Positions 34,158 through 45,131 of a DNA stretch of 64,000 bases are shown here, in pieces. The notes under the pieces were generated by a model. It ran no database searches. It saw nothing but the letters and a program-made list of their open reading frames with translations, and was not told the DNA's origin. The stretch spans positions 12,339,862 to 12,403,861 of the forward strand of contig NC_035168.2 of assembly GCF_001659605.2 (NCBI RefSeq), in the 5' to 3' direction. Every line of letters starts with the position of its first letter. Positions within the stretch are counted from its first letter, which is position 1. The DNA is from Manihot esculenta (taxonomy: Eukaryota > Streptophyta > Magnoliopsida > Malpighiales > Euphorbiaceae). Position numbers and translations under genes: made by a program.

Positions 34158-35182
34158 ATGCGAGAAACTCGTCGATCAGCTCGATTGACTGGAGTCCCAC
34201 CAGAACATGAGAGACCAGCTGCTCGTCCTCCTGCATTGCCAAGGGCAAGGTCTCAGAGATCTAGCAGGGAAGGTACGTCAATAGACCCCAGAAGGTCTGT
34301 CGACGAGAGCAGAAGAGGAACAGCTAGGGGAGGAAGATCAGAGGAAAGGAGGGAAGCTATGGAGATTGATCAGTCTAGAGATGATAGCATGGGTATAGGC
34401 AGTTTTGAGGAAGGTATGGGAGAGTCGCAGGGAGGTGCTCAGACCTCAGGTTTTGGCTATCCAGAGTATCCGATGGGAGGTGTGTCGGAGTACTCGAGTT
34501 TTGTGCCATATCCTCCTTACATGCCTTATATGCCTTATCCTTACTATCCACCATATCCTATGTATCCCTCTTCCCCTACCCATCCAAGTGCAGCACACCT
34601 AGAGCCCAATGACCCAGTACCACCACCAGAACCAGTAGCCCCTGTTGGTGACAGACATGAACCTAGCTCATCTGGAGGTAAAGTCCAAATGACGGAGTAC
34701 TTGAAATTGGATGCTCCTAAATACAACACGGGAGATGATCCATTTGATTACCTCAGAGCAGTTAGGATGATAACCAGTGAATTGGGAGCAGATGATAGGA
34801 GAGCCATTGAGATGGCAGGTTTCACATTAAAGTGCAAGAAAGCCAGAGAATGGTTTAAGAATTATGTGGAGCCTAGAATGGACAGTATGTCATGGGGAGA
34901 GTTCGCCAATGAGTTTGCAGGGTGGGCTTTTCCGGACAGTTCGAGGGAGATGAAAGTAATTGAATTTGAACAGTTGAGACAGACAGATGAGATGAGTGTT
35001 GATGAATTCACAGATAAGTTCCTGGATCTGCTTCAGTACGTGGGTCAAGCCTATGATACTGATCAGAAGAAAGCAAGGAGATATACTATGAGACTGCATC
35101 CCAGGTATGCTTCCTTGATTCTTCCAGCAGAAAAGGAGAGTTTCCATACCATAGTAGACGCAGCCAGGAAAATGGAAGCTAG
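34158..35182 (+). pseudogene. gag: Unit E gag fragment, cut by deletion
   Basis: This is nearly identical to D's gag from MRETRRSARL to RKMEAS (the second residue pair differs, RE for RG) and keeps Gly in YNTGDDPF. At 35182 the homology stops inside the capsid tail and A's LTR begins, with a few shared bases at the joint. The zinc knuckles, pol and third LTR are gone. This is a second unit of a tandem retroelement truncated by illegitimate recombination. Confidence 0.9.
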
Positions 35183-35589
35183 CCTGACATGCAACCTATA
35201 AATCTGTTTAATCCCATACATAATCAACAATCATACATAAAAATTAAAACTTTCCTTTTCATCATACACCATATGCAACCTGTGCATGCACTAAACATAG
35301 TATAACTTAAACATTAATCCCTCAATGGGATCTCATCATTTACCCTAATGGGCGATACATCAGAAGTTGAGTTGGTAAAACATAAACATCAATAGACATC
35401 AAGATCAAGTATATAACAAAAGGGATTACAATAGACTATGGTCAAGCACACTTCTAAACCTTAATACCATCATTACATAACATGGCTAAACATAACATTA
35501 AATCATTACAAAGTTTGTCATGTCCACTTTCTATCTATTACAAAACAAGGACTTCTTTACTCTTGCTGACCTCCTCGTCAACCCTGTAC

Positions 35590-36045
35590 CTGCAAGCCTG
35601 GGGGTTAAGGGAGAGGGGTGAGCTACTAGAGCCCAGTGAGCAGAATAGTAAAACATTTAAAACATATGATAACATGAAATGCATCACATCACAGCTAATC
35701 ACATCAAGGATGAATTTGTCACCAATAGTCCCCTACATGGACCAACTGTGCCAGGGGCGTAGAATGGGCCTCACTGGTCTTTCTCTTACATAGCATAACA
35801 TAACATGGTCCACCTGTGCCAGGGGCGTAGAATGGGCCTCACTGGTCTTCCGTACCGTATCATCATCATCATAGCATAGGGGGACTAAAGGATCATTCAA
35901 CATCCATCCACATCATCAAACATAATATGCAATGCAACATATTCGTGAGTCTAATGCAAAACCCTATCATCTCATGGCGTTCATGATGCGTGAATCATGC
36001 TAAACTGATTTATTTATTTAAAAGCATAAGAGTTATTCCACTCAC
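35590..36045 (-). other. Candidate intron 2 in A 5' LTR
   Basis: A GTGAGT donor starts at 36045 and a CTTGCAG acceptor ends at 35590, giving 456 bases. Confidence 0.45.
35751..35845 (-). other. Tandem stem-loops in A 5' LTR
   Basis: Two copies each pair CCAG with CTGG (35751-35754/35774-35777 and 35819-35822/35842-35845). Confidence 0.55.
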
Positions 36046-36116
36046 CTCTGGCTAGCTCTGACACTGACTGAAGCAGCTGACTCACTGCTGGGGTCCTCGG
36101 TTCCTCGGGTCCAAAC

Positions 36117-36768
36117 CTACACAGGTGGACTCAAATGAGGGACCAACATACTAGAACATAACTCTAACAACATCCCCCAAAAACCCCCTAAAGCATCACA
36201 AAACATCCACGCAAAACATGCAAAGAAAGGCTGGACAGGGCACTTTCGGCGGCAGGTTCGGCGGCTGAAAGTCCCTCCAGAGCCGAAAGTCAGGCAGGTT
36301 CGGCGGCACCTTCGGCGGCCGAAACTCCCAGACAGAGGCGAAACTCATGCATGTTCGGCGGCACTTTCGGCGGCCGAAACTCCCAGACAGAGACGAAAGT
36401 CTCCTTTCAGGGGCAAGCTTTGGCAGCCGAAGGCTGCCTCCACAAGAGGGTTCGGCGGCCGAAAGTCCCTTCGGCTGCCGAACCAGGTTTCTCCCAAATG
36501 GCAGAAACTTGGTTCAAACATGCACAAAAGCCTCAAACTCATACCATCATGCATTTAGCTCAACCAAAACATGCATACAAGCTCCTAGGGGTCTCAAACT
36601 ACCTTAAACCCCAACTACAACACACATACACAAGCATTTGCAAGCCACATTGTCCATGAACATACATTTATACCCATAAACATAACTTTAACCTAAACAT
36701 GCATTCTACCCCCATGAACTTCATAAAACTTACTTAAAACATAATATAAGCTAAAGATCGACTCTTAC
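36117..36768 (-). other. Candidate intron 1 in A 5' LTR
   Basis: The donor AAGAG|GTAAGA starts at 36768 and the acceptor CTGTGTAG|G ends at 36117, giving 652 bases. The downstream module cluster (about 36245-36485) is inside. Confidence 0.45.
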
Positions 36769-36998
36769 CTCTTGAAGATCGAGAGTAGAGGTGACCAAAC
36801 TTGGAGTTGGGAGAGATTTGAGTTCTTGAACCTCAAAGCTCCAAAACTTTGCTCAAAAGCTCAAATCTTCAAAAAAGAGTTAAAACAAGTGAAAAACTTG
36901 AAAGATCTAGAGGAAAAACATCAAAGATCGATGAGGGGCGGCGGAAAGCTCACCTTGGCCGAAAATGGGGAAAAACTCGCCCGTTTTCGGCTAAGGGA

Positions 36999-37147
36999 CC
37001 CTTTTATAGTGGCTGGCCAGGCCACGTTCGGGGGCCGAATGTGCCTCCGCATGCATGCCATGTTCGGCGGCCGAACCTGGACTTCCCTCACTTATGCCTT
37101 CGGGGGCCTAAGGCTCACCCGAAACACATGCATGTTCGGCGGCCGAA
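36999..37147 (-). promoter_or_regulatory. Element A LTR promoter: module cluster plus TATA box
   Basis: CTATAAAAGGG is at 37009-36999 on the minus strand. Modules at 37027-37147 lie just upstream in transcript sense. Confidence 0.65.
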
Positions 37148-37323
37148 CCTGAGCTTTCCTCCAAGGTTGTTTTTATTCAAAAACTCATTTCTTTTTCATT
37201 CAAAATCATCAAAAACCTTAAAACATCTCATGAAAACATGGTTTTACCCTTCTAGAGGTCTCCGACATCCGAGATTCCACCGGACGGTAGGAATTCCGAT
37301 ACCGGAGTCTAGCCGGGTATTAC

Positions 37324-37690
37324 AGAACCTGTAGGGGTTATACATGTAATTACAGGAAGACCCAACGATGGCAAAGAAAAAAATAAACAAATCGCAGAAG
37401 TTATCCTGAATGTTCAATAGTAAAGTCAAGCCATGTGCTTTAAATATGGGAGACCTAGACCTTAAAAGAACAAATGTAACAAGTGGTAACCGAGTCTGGT
37501 AAGTTGGGTGAAAGCTAGAAAGGACCATTTATGATCTCGAAGGTTCTCTAGGATCTTATAAGCTGGCCAAATTAGATGGCCGAGTCATGAAATATTTTTA
37601 ATTTGAGAAAATTTTATCAATAACAGTTAACAATGTGTTTTTTCATGTGTTGTGTTCTTCAGTAACAAGGAATATCAGAGTACCTTCTTC
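37324..37690. other. Unassigned sequence between element A and minisatellite
   Basis: I see no credible coding frame, RNA gene or known repeat here. It is the DNA into which element A inserted, possibly an older decayed element. Confidence 0.5.
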
Positions 37691-38604
37691 AAAAAGATTA
37701 AAGAGTATTCATTAAAGGCCACAAGGCGGATTTCGCCAGGTCCTAATATGGGTATTAGTCCCACTAAACAAGTTATCTTATGCCAAGCCACAAGGTGAGA
37801 ATCCATTAGACCCTAATCTGGATATTTGTCCCGCTAAACAAGGCATCTGCCAGGCCACAAGGTGGGAATCCATCAGGCCATAATCTAGGTATTAGTCAAG
37901 CTAAACAAGGCATCTTACACCAAGCCACAAGGTGAAAATCCATCAGGCCATAATTCGGGTGTTAGTTCCGAGCATCTTATGCTAGGCCACAAGATGGGAA
38001 TCCATCAGGCCATAATTCGGATGTTAGTCCTAAACATCTTATGCCAGGCCACAAAATGGGAATCCATTAGGCCATAGTCCAGGTATTAGTACTGCTAAAT
38101 AAGGTATTTTATGCTAGGTCACAAGGTGGGAATCCATTAGGCCATAATTCGGATGTTAGTCTTACTAAACAAGGCATCCAATGCTAGGCCACAAGGTGGG
38201 ATATGCTAGGCCATAATTTAGATGTTAGTCCCGCTAAACAAAGGGTTTAAAAGCCAAGCCATAAGGCGATTCCACTAGGCAATAATCTGGATGTTAGTCC
38301 CGCTGAACAAGGCATTTTATACCCAAGCCATAAGGCGAGTGTTAACCAGGTCACACGATCGGGTGTTAGTCCCGCTCCACAAAAGGTTTAAAAGGCATTT
38401 TATGCTTAGGCCATAAAGTGAGTGTTAGCCAGACCACACGATCGGCTGTTAGTCTTGCTTCACAAAAGGTTTAAATGGCATTTTATGGCCACGCCATAAG
38501 ATGAGTGTTAGCCAGGCCACGAGATCGGGCATTAGTCCAATTTTGCAAAAAATCTCTAAGGCGAATTCGTACCATTCCGCCAAGCTCATAATCCGGGTGT
38601 TAGT
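37691..38604 (+). repeat. Degenerate minisatellite, units about 62-70 bp
   Basis: Roughly a dozen imperfect copies carry the words GCCACAAGGTGGGAATCC, AGGCCATAAT and TTAGTCCCGCTAAACAAGG. Successive GCCACAAGG starts lie 62-70 bases apart. Unit length shrinks or grows by short indels. The array ends abruptly in the TGTTAGT of a unit, at the copia LTR joint. Confidence 0.8.
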
Positions 38605-39010
38605 CGAGATTGTGATAGTGGGTTTTGAACACAACTCTTTTGGGAAAAGAGTTGTGGGAAAACAAAAAAGACTGAAATATATAAATACTCCTTCTATGAA
38701 TTGTGGAGTAACGATTTTTAGAAAAATTCAGTCTAACAGTTGCAGATTGTGGAGCACATAATCTATCCATCCTTGAGAGAGCTAGCACTCTAGAAGGATA
38801 GAAGACGTTCGTGTGGATACCATTGAGGGTGTTCGTTTGAAAAAGCAGCACCATCAGTCCGACATTGTATCTTTTTGACGAGATTAACAGGTTAGTCTCA
38901 TATCCTTCCTTTGAAATAAACGAAGCACTCAGATTCTGAAAAAGGAAATCAGAGATTTTTATTTTTCCGCTGCGCAATTTGGGTTGCAATAATCTCTGAA
39001 TTTCCTAATA
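38605..39010 (+). repeat. Element F 5' LTR, truncated
   Basis: It matches the last 510 bases or so of the LTR at 41077-42731 but has one copy of the AACTCC...GGAGTT hairpin where that LTR has four. The first 1.1 kb are missing; the joint lies in the minisatellite. Confidence 0.82.
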
Positions 39011-40437
39011 GTGGTATCAGAGCCAACCTGTGCTTTTCGTTTAAGTTAATTATGCCATGATTGATGTGATATATGTGATATATGCTTATTTGAATGGCAT
39101 GATAATTATGGTTAAATTTTTGGATGATTTAGATATTTTTAATTAGAAAATTAAATTAAAGTAAATAAAATTCCTGAAAAATGTGTGCTTACAGAACACA
39201 TTGCCACAGCATTGAAGGCCAAGTTAGCATGCACTAGCGAGGCGTGCTGTCGCCTTGCGCTCTCATAGTGCCGATGGCCCAAAATGAGGCCTCGCAAGTC
39301 GTGATCGAAGCGTGGATGGATAGGCATCATTCTGCAGATGAATGATGTCGCGCTGTGCAGATCAAAGGCCGAGATTGTCTCGGTTCACGGTCTCCTCGCG
39401 AGTCGACAGCCACCGTCAGGGCACATTGCTGCCTCATGCACTTGCTGTGCGGTGGCGGACGGCAAAGCTTCACATGGCATGGCCATCATGCGCAGGGCTG
39501 TTGCGCGTTGGTGGGTCGCGGCTGGTTGTTCTGCAAACTCAAAAGCTGGTTTTTGTGTTTCTCTTTTGTGATTTCCTGCAAGTCACGTGCTCGCCGATGA
39601 ACAGCTAGTGTCTCGATAGTTTTTCCAGAAGGAGTGCAAGCGTTGCGCTGCCTCCGGCAACCGGTGCTGACAGCTGGACATTCGGGCAAGCGGCTGGACT
39701 ACGTACGATGGCTAGGGCTTCTTCCTGAGGAAGAAGATGATTCCCTAATCACAATTCTAACCCTGGAAATAATTTAAAAAAAAAAGAGAAAATAAATTAT
39801 TTTCTTTTAGTCTTTAAATCAGCTTTAAACGACTATGTAAAATAGTTTTATTATTTTTTCATATATTAGTATGAGATACTATGCATGATAGTCTATATAT
39901 ATATGTATGCATATAGAATGCTATAATATATATATGCCAGACAAAATAATTAAAAATTAAAAGTTGAACCCTCACTCTAAATTTTAAGTTTTAATGCCAC
40001 CCATATATTAAATACTTGTCAAGACTAAGATCGCCAAAATGTAGGTTTTGCCAAAGCAAAGTGCTTAGGTTATCTTAGTAAGATAGGATGAGTAATAGTT
40101 ACTCATCTATTTAATTTTGGTTGGGCTTAATTAGGCTATTAAAACAGTTTTGGGCCTAAGGCATTAGATGGGGTATAACATGCATTTGACATATGATGTC
40201 AACACCTCATAATCTAAGAGTTACATTAGTATAATTGGTAAGGAGTTACCTACCTAAATAACTTAATTCTAAGCGTCATGCCAAAGCTGACTTAGAATTA
40301 GGTGAAATATAGATCTTAGTCCACTAAAATATTATTATTTTAATAATTCTTTTGAGGGTGATATTTTAGTGGGAGATTATTATCACCTCAATATTAATTT
40401 GCTAAATTGATTATATTTGCATATTTTGTAGATCATT
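39011..40437 (+). other. Element F primer-binding site and leader
   Basis: TGGTATCAGAGC at 39012-39023 matches initiator tRNA-Met. The leader includes a GC-rich block (about 39185-39720) unlike the matching block in G. Its flanks, including the TATATATATGTATGCATAT stretch near 39895, are shared with G. The short frames inside the block look like chance. Confidence 0.7.
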
Positions 40438-40926
40438 ATGGCTGCTAATAACAATTCCACTTTATCACTGCGATCCATCCTTGAGAAGGATAAACTGAAA
40501 GAAAATGGGACTAATTTTGTTGACCGGTTTAGAAACTTGAGAATTGTTCTCAAGCAAGAGAAAAAGTCCTATGTGCTTGATGAAGCTATCCCAGAACCAC
40601 CTCCTGCTGATGCTACTAATGCTGTTAAGAACAAGCATAAAAAGCATATGGATGATTCTAATGACATTGGATGTCTTATATTGGCAACCATGTGCCCAGA
40701 ACTTCAGAAGGATCTGGAGCACCTTGAGACTTATGAGATGAGCGTTCATCTCAAACAAGCTTTCCAACGGCAAGCTAGGCAGGATAGGTATGAAACTACC
40801 ATTGTATTGCATGATTGCAAAATGCTTGAAGGTGAATCAGTTAGTGCTCATGCAAAGGAGCCCAGATCTCACCAGAGATCTAAAACATATACTCAGGTAA
40901 TATCACCTTATTCGAGAGATCATTGA
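40438..40926 (+). pseudogene. gag: Element F gag joined to RNase H end by deletion
   Basis: The first 138 or so residues (MAANNNSTLSLRSILEKDK to GESVSAHA) are copia gag and match G's gag closely. The sequence then jumps to AKEPRSHQRSK, the last part of G's RNase H (63304 onward). The deletion removed the gag end, zinc knuckle, protease, integrase and most of polymerase. It probably formed at the short match around GCA...AAAGAGCCC. The RNase H remnant is also out of frame after RSK. The hybrid would carry only the gag N-terminal domain. Confidence 0.85.
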
Positions 40927-41076
40927 TAGAGGAGATATCAAAATATGCAAAATAGACACAAATGACAACATTGCAGATCCACTGACCAAGCCTCTTTCAC
41001 AGATCAAGCATGATCAGCACACTAGGTCTATGGGTATTAGATACTTGTATGATTAGGCCTAGTACAAGTGGGAGAT
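40927..41076 (+). other. Element F pol remnant and polypurine tract
   Basis: This matches 63377-63525 of G: the end of RNase H out of frame, then untranslated sequence. AAGTGGGAGA just before 41077 is the purine tract. Confidence 0.75.
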
Positions 41077-41934
41077 TGTTAGTGTATATGCCCTAGGCCA
41101 TCATCTTGGGCCTTTTTGTATGTCATTTTGGTTATTAATAAAAGAGGTTTTTATCATTATTATTTGTTTGCATGTTACATAATAATGATTATCATTCCTG
41201 GTTACTTATTATTATGTTGATAATAATAAAATATAACTGGTATGATTATGTATATGTTGAGATAATTCAATAATCATAAATACTTGTTAGAGAATAAAGT
41301 ATTGGATGGACCCGCATTGAGATCACTACATGGGTCATTGTCATAAGTGAATCTCAAAGTAGTTATGTCTTAATTCTTTGACTTGAGATTGTCATAGTTT
41401 CCAACATAAGGACAATTATGTTTTGACATAACCAAACGTTGTCTTTAATCGGACAATCATAAAGGTTATGATTGAGCATAATAGAAATTATGTAGAGGAT
41501 AATGAACAATCAAGATAGGATTTGTCCCTCTCTATGAGAGAGATATCTTCTGGGCCCTTCGATAAGTGAGACTGAGAAATGCATGGCTATGCTCAAATGA
41601 ATTGATAGTGTGATCAATATCATTTGAATTTATCAGTCTACTTAGAGATCGAGAAATCATAAGTTTGAACATTATAAGTTTGACATTGACCATGACTTAT
41701 GTTCAAACTAGATATCGTGTGACAAATGGATTAATTCATGTTCTATTAGGCTTTATCGGACTATTGATCCTCATAATTAGTTGGGTAGTCATAATGTCTT
41801 GCTAGAGGCCACTTATGACTTATGGGCCTTATGGGACTGGGCCTATTGCCAATTAATGTGAGCCTATTGGGTCACACACAAAAAAACGTTGTTGATGTGC
41901 CATGTCATATTAATGGGTTAAAAGCCCAAAGCCT

Positions 41935-42115
41935 ATTAATATAATTAATAATAATAAAGTGTTATTATTATTAATCATTAATATAATTAATAATAATAAA
42001 GTGTTATTATTATTAATATTTAATAATAATAAAGTGTTATTATTATTAATATTAATTATTAATATAATTAATAATAATAAAGTGTTATTGTTATTAATCA
42101 TTTATTATTATGAGA
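41935..42115 (+). repeat. AT-rich tandem repeat in copia LTR
   Basis: About four units contain AATAATAATAAAGTGTTATT separated by stretches of TATTATTAAT. The units are self-complementary and could fold back. Confidence 0.8.
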
Positions 42116-42239
42116 TAATAATATTTAAAAGATCTGCAATCTATCTGTAACTGTTACAGATAAAGGACTCTATCACATAAGATATTTGACTCTATCACAT
42201 AAGATATTTGAGTATCTGCGAGATTGTGATAGTTGGTTA

Positions 42240-42390
42240 TAAACACAACTCCTTTTAGAAAAAGGAGTTGTGGGAAAAACACAACTCCTTTTAGGAAAAG
42301 GAGTTGTGGAAAAAACACAACTCCTTTTAGGAAAAGGATTTGTGGGAAAAATACAACTCCTTTTAGGAAAAGGATTTATGTGAAAACAAA
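42240..42390 (+). repeat. Tandem hairpin units in copia LTR
   Basis: Four copies of a 36-38 base unit each contain CAACTCCTTTT and AAAAGGAGTTG inverted repeats; the later copies have decayed stems. The F LTR has one copy. Confidence 0.8.
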
Positions 42391-42731
42391 ATACTGAAAC
42401 ATATAAATACCCCTTCTACGAATTGTGGGGGTTGACATGTTTTTGAGAAAACTCAGTCTAAAAGATTGCAGATTGTGGAGCACATAATCTATCCATCTTT
42501 AAGAGAGCTAGCACTGTAGAAGGATAGAAGACTTTCGTGTGGATACCATAGAGGGTGTTCATCTGAAAAGGCAGCACCATCAGTCCAACATTTTATCTTC
42601 TCAACGAGATTAGCAGGTTAGTCTCAAATCTTGTGAATTAAATGAAGCACTCGGATTCTTGGAAAGGAAATCCAAAATTTTATTTTTCCGCTGCGCCTTT
42701 GGGTTGCAATTAATCTCGGGATTTTCCAACA

Positions 42732-44089
42732 GTGGTATCAGAGCCAACCTGTGCTTTTCGTTTAAATTAATTACGCCATGATTAATATGATATATGTGAT
42801 ATATGTTTATTAGAATGGCATAATAATTATGGATGAATGATTGGATCATTTAGATAATTTTTATTTTTGTTAGAAAAATTAAATTTATAAATTAAATTAA
42901 AAAAATAATGAAATTGAAGATTTTTGAAATCTTCAAAATCGGGGTGATCTGTGGCGTGATTATGGGCCATGTCCAGCGAGAGGATGAGCGACACGTCCCT
43001 CTCGCTGGTGACGCCGCATTGCCGCTACATGGTCGAGGGAGAGGATGAAGATCTCCTTCATGAGAACCGGCGACTCCGATCTCAATTGCATAGGTTTGCA
43101 GGGGCTAGTGGACACGCAATTGTTGTGCTGTCATTGGCCACCTTTTCAGGCGGCAGCAAGGACTTTCTAAATTACAATTTTGCTCCTGAAAATGAAATAA
43201 AAATAAAATAAAATAAAATAATAATAATAAGAAAATAAATTTTAAATTTATTTTCTTTTAATCTTTAAATCATATTTAAATGACTATATTTTATTATTTT
43301 CTTTTAATCTTTAAATTAGATTTAAATGACTATATTTTATTGTCATATGTTAGTATGAGATACTATGTATTATTGTCTATATATATATGTATGCATATAG
43401 GATGCTATAATATATATTTGCAAGACAAAATAATTATAAGAAAATAAATTATTTTATTTTAGTCTTTAAATCAGATTTAAATGACTATGTAAAATAATTT
43501 TATTTTAATTATTTTGTTATACATTAGTATGAGATACTATGCATGATAGTCTATATATATATATGTATGCATATTGGATGCTATAATATATATATATGCA
43601 AGACAAAATAATTAAAATTAAAATTGAACCCTCACTCTAAAATTTGAAGTTTTAATCCCACTCATATATTAAACACCTATCAAGACTAAGATCACCAAAA
43701 TGCAGGTTTTGCCAAAGCAAAGTGCATTAGGTTATCCTAGTAAGATAGGATGAGTAATGGTTACTCATTTATTTAATTTTGGTTGAGCTTAATTAGGCTA
43801 TCAAAACGGTTTTGGGGCTAAGGCATTAGATGGGGTATAACATGCATTTGACATATGATGTCAACACCTCATAATCTAAGAGTTACATTAGATGTAATTG
43901 GTAAGGGGTTACCTACCTAAATAACTTAATTCTAAGCATCATGCCAAAACTAACTTAGAATTAGGTGAAATATGGATCTTAACCTACTAAAATATTATTA
44001 TTTTTTAGGGTTATATTTTAGTGGGAGATTATTATCACCTCAATATTAATTTACTAAATTAATTATATTTGCATATTTTGTAGATAATT
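42732..44089 (+). other. Element G primer-binding site and leader
   Basis: The primer site TGGTATCAGAGC is at 42733-42744. A GC-rich block (about 42940-43190) differs from F's. Two imperfect copies of a stretch of 150-190 bases (around 43245-43435 and 43436-43610) carry the TATATATATGTATGCATAT sequence. No gene is seen. Confidence 0.7.
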
Positions 44090-45131
44090 ATGGCTGCTAA
44101 TAACAATTCCACCTTATCACTGCGATCCATCATTGAGAAGGATAAACTGAAAGAAAATGGGACTAATTTTGTTGACTGGTTTAGAAACTTGAGAATTGTT
44201 CTCAAGCAAGAGAAAAAGTCCTATGTGCTTGATGAAGCTATCCCAGAACCACCTCTTGCTGATGCTACTAATGCTGTTAAGAACAAGCATAAGAATCATA
44301 TGGATGATTCTAATGACATTGGATGTCTTATGTTGGCAACTATGTGCCCATAACTTCAGAAGTATCTGGAGCACCTTGAGGCCTATGAGATGAGTGTCCA
44401 TCTCAAACAGGCTTTCCAACAACAAGCTAGGCAGGACAGGTTTGAAACCACCATCGCATTGCATGATTGCAAAATGGCTGAAGGTGATTCAGTTAGTGCT
44501 CATGTTTTAAAGATGAAAGGCTACATTGATCACCTTGCTAGGCTTGGCTATCCTCTGAGTTTAGAACCCTCTACGGATCTGATCCTACATTCTTTACCTG
44601 GCAGTTTCTCTCAATTTGTCATGAACTATAACATGAACAATATGGAGAAATCCATTCCTGAGCTGCATGGGATGCTAAAGACAGCTGAGGTAAATATCAA
44701 GAAAAGGCCTACCCAAATTTTGAATGTCAATAAGGGTAAGCCCATGAAAAATAAGGGGAAGCCCAAGTCTAAAGGTGGTAATGGGCCTAAGGGACGAGGC
44801 AAGCCTAAATGGCAATCCAAGGCAAAAGTTCCTAAGGAAATAGTTTCTAAGGAAGGAATCTGCTTCCATTGCAAGGAACCAGGGCATTGGAAGAGAAATT
44901 GCAAACTCTATTTGGATGAGTGCAAGAAGAAGAAGAGTAGTGAGACTACGACTTCGGGTATTTATGTTATAGATATTAATTTATCTATATCTACTTCATG
45001 GGTATTAGATACTGGATATGGTTCTCACATTTGTACAAATGTGCAGGGTCTCAAAAGGAGTAGAAAACTGAAAAAGGGTGATGTGGACCTACGTGTAGGC
45101 AATGGAGCAAGAGTTGCTGCCTTAGCTGTAG
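44090..45131 (+). pseudogene. gag: Element G gag and start of protease
   Basis: It starts MAANNNSTLSLRSIIEKDK, stops at a TAA (44351-44353) in place of Glu, and reopens in the same frame to the H insertion. It encodes the copia gag domain, a Lys-rich linker and one zinc knuckle, CFHCKEPGHWKRNC (44861-44902). The protease entry follows, with VLDTGYGSH, where relatives usually have Cys for this Tyr. H interrupts it at 45131. The protein continues at 54874. Confidence 0.88.
45127..45131. other. Target-site duplication of element H, left copy (TGTAG)
   Basis: TGTAG is repeated at 54869-54873 after H. It falls inside G's protease region. Confidence 0.95.

Larger units (their letters stand above)
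1..37323 (-). mobile_element. Element A: Tekay/Del-type Ty3/gypsy retrotransposon, host of nested insertions
   Basis: Element A is the outermost element of the left half. Its 3' LTR end is at 1-339 and its truncated 5' LTR is at 35183-37323. Its coding region is split among 448-2041, 21369-22570 and 22571-24488. Continuity is shown by the ATTCG duplication either side of element B (2037-2041 and 21364-21368). It is also shown by the near identity of 1-339 to the end of the LTR at 35183-37323. D and E interrupt its gag at 24489, and a deletion has removed the gag start, leader, primer site and LTR edge. The part beyond base 1 is outside the window. It cannot move by itself. The lineage is inferred from the gag-pol sequence type and the C-terminal chromodomain in B and C. 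Confidence 0.85.
35183..37323 (-). repeat. Element A 5' LTR, missing about 80 bases at its inner end
   Basis: Its outer end (GGGTATTACA at 37323) and sequence match the LTR end at 1-339. The inner edge, with the primer site and leader, is replaced by E. Bases after 37323 are GAACC, the expected but unpaired target sequence. Confidence 0.88.
38605..42731 (+). mobile_element. Element F: internally deleted Ty1/copia unit
   Basis: It comprises a 5'-truncated LTR (38605-39010), primer site, leader, gag fused to the end of RNase H, purine tract and a full LTR (41077-42731) shared with unit G. It cannot encode protease, integrase or polymerase. Confidence 0.85.
41077..42731 (+). repeat. Copia LTR shared by F and G (1655 bp)
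   Basis: It starts TGTTAGTGTATATGCCC, ends TTTTCCAACA and is followed by a primer site. It serves as F's 3' LTR and G's 5' LTR. Confidence 0.88.

Noticed and set aside
37244..37528. 94-codon minus frame crossing the A LTR edge
   Set aside because: It crosses an insertion boundary, so it cannot be an original gene, and it shows no family resemblance.
39338..39608. Overlapping frames in the GC-rich leader block as a host gene or gene fragment
   Set aside because: Three frames are open at once because the block is GC-rich. No domain or start context is recognisable, so I list it only as leader.
41910..42150. Asn/Leu/Ile repeat frames on both strands
   Set aside because: They are translations of the AATAAT/ATTATT repeat in the copia LTR.
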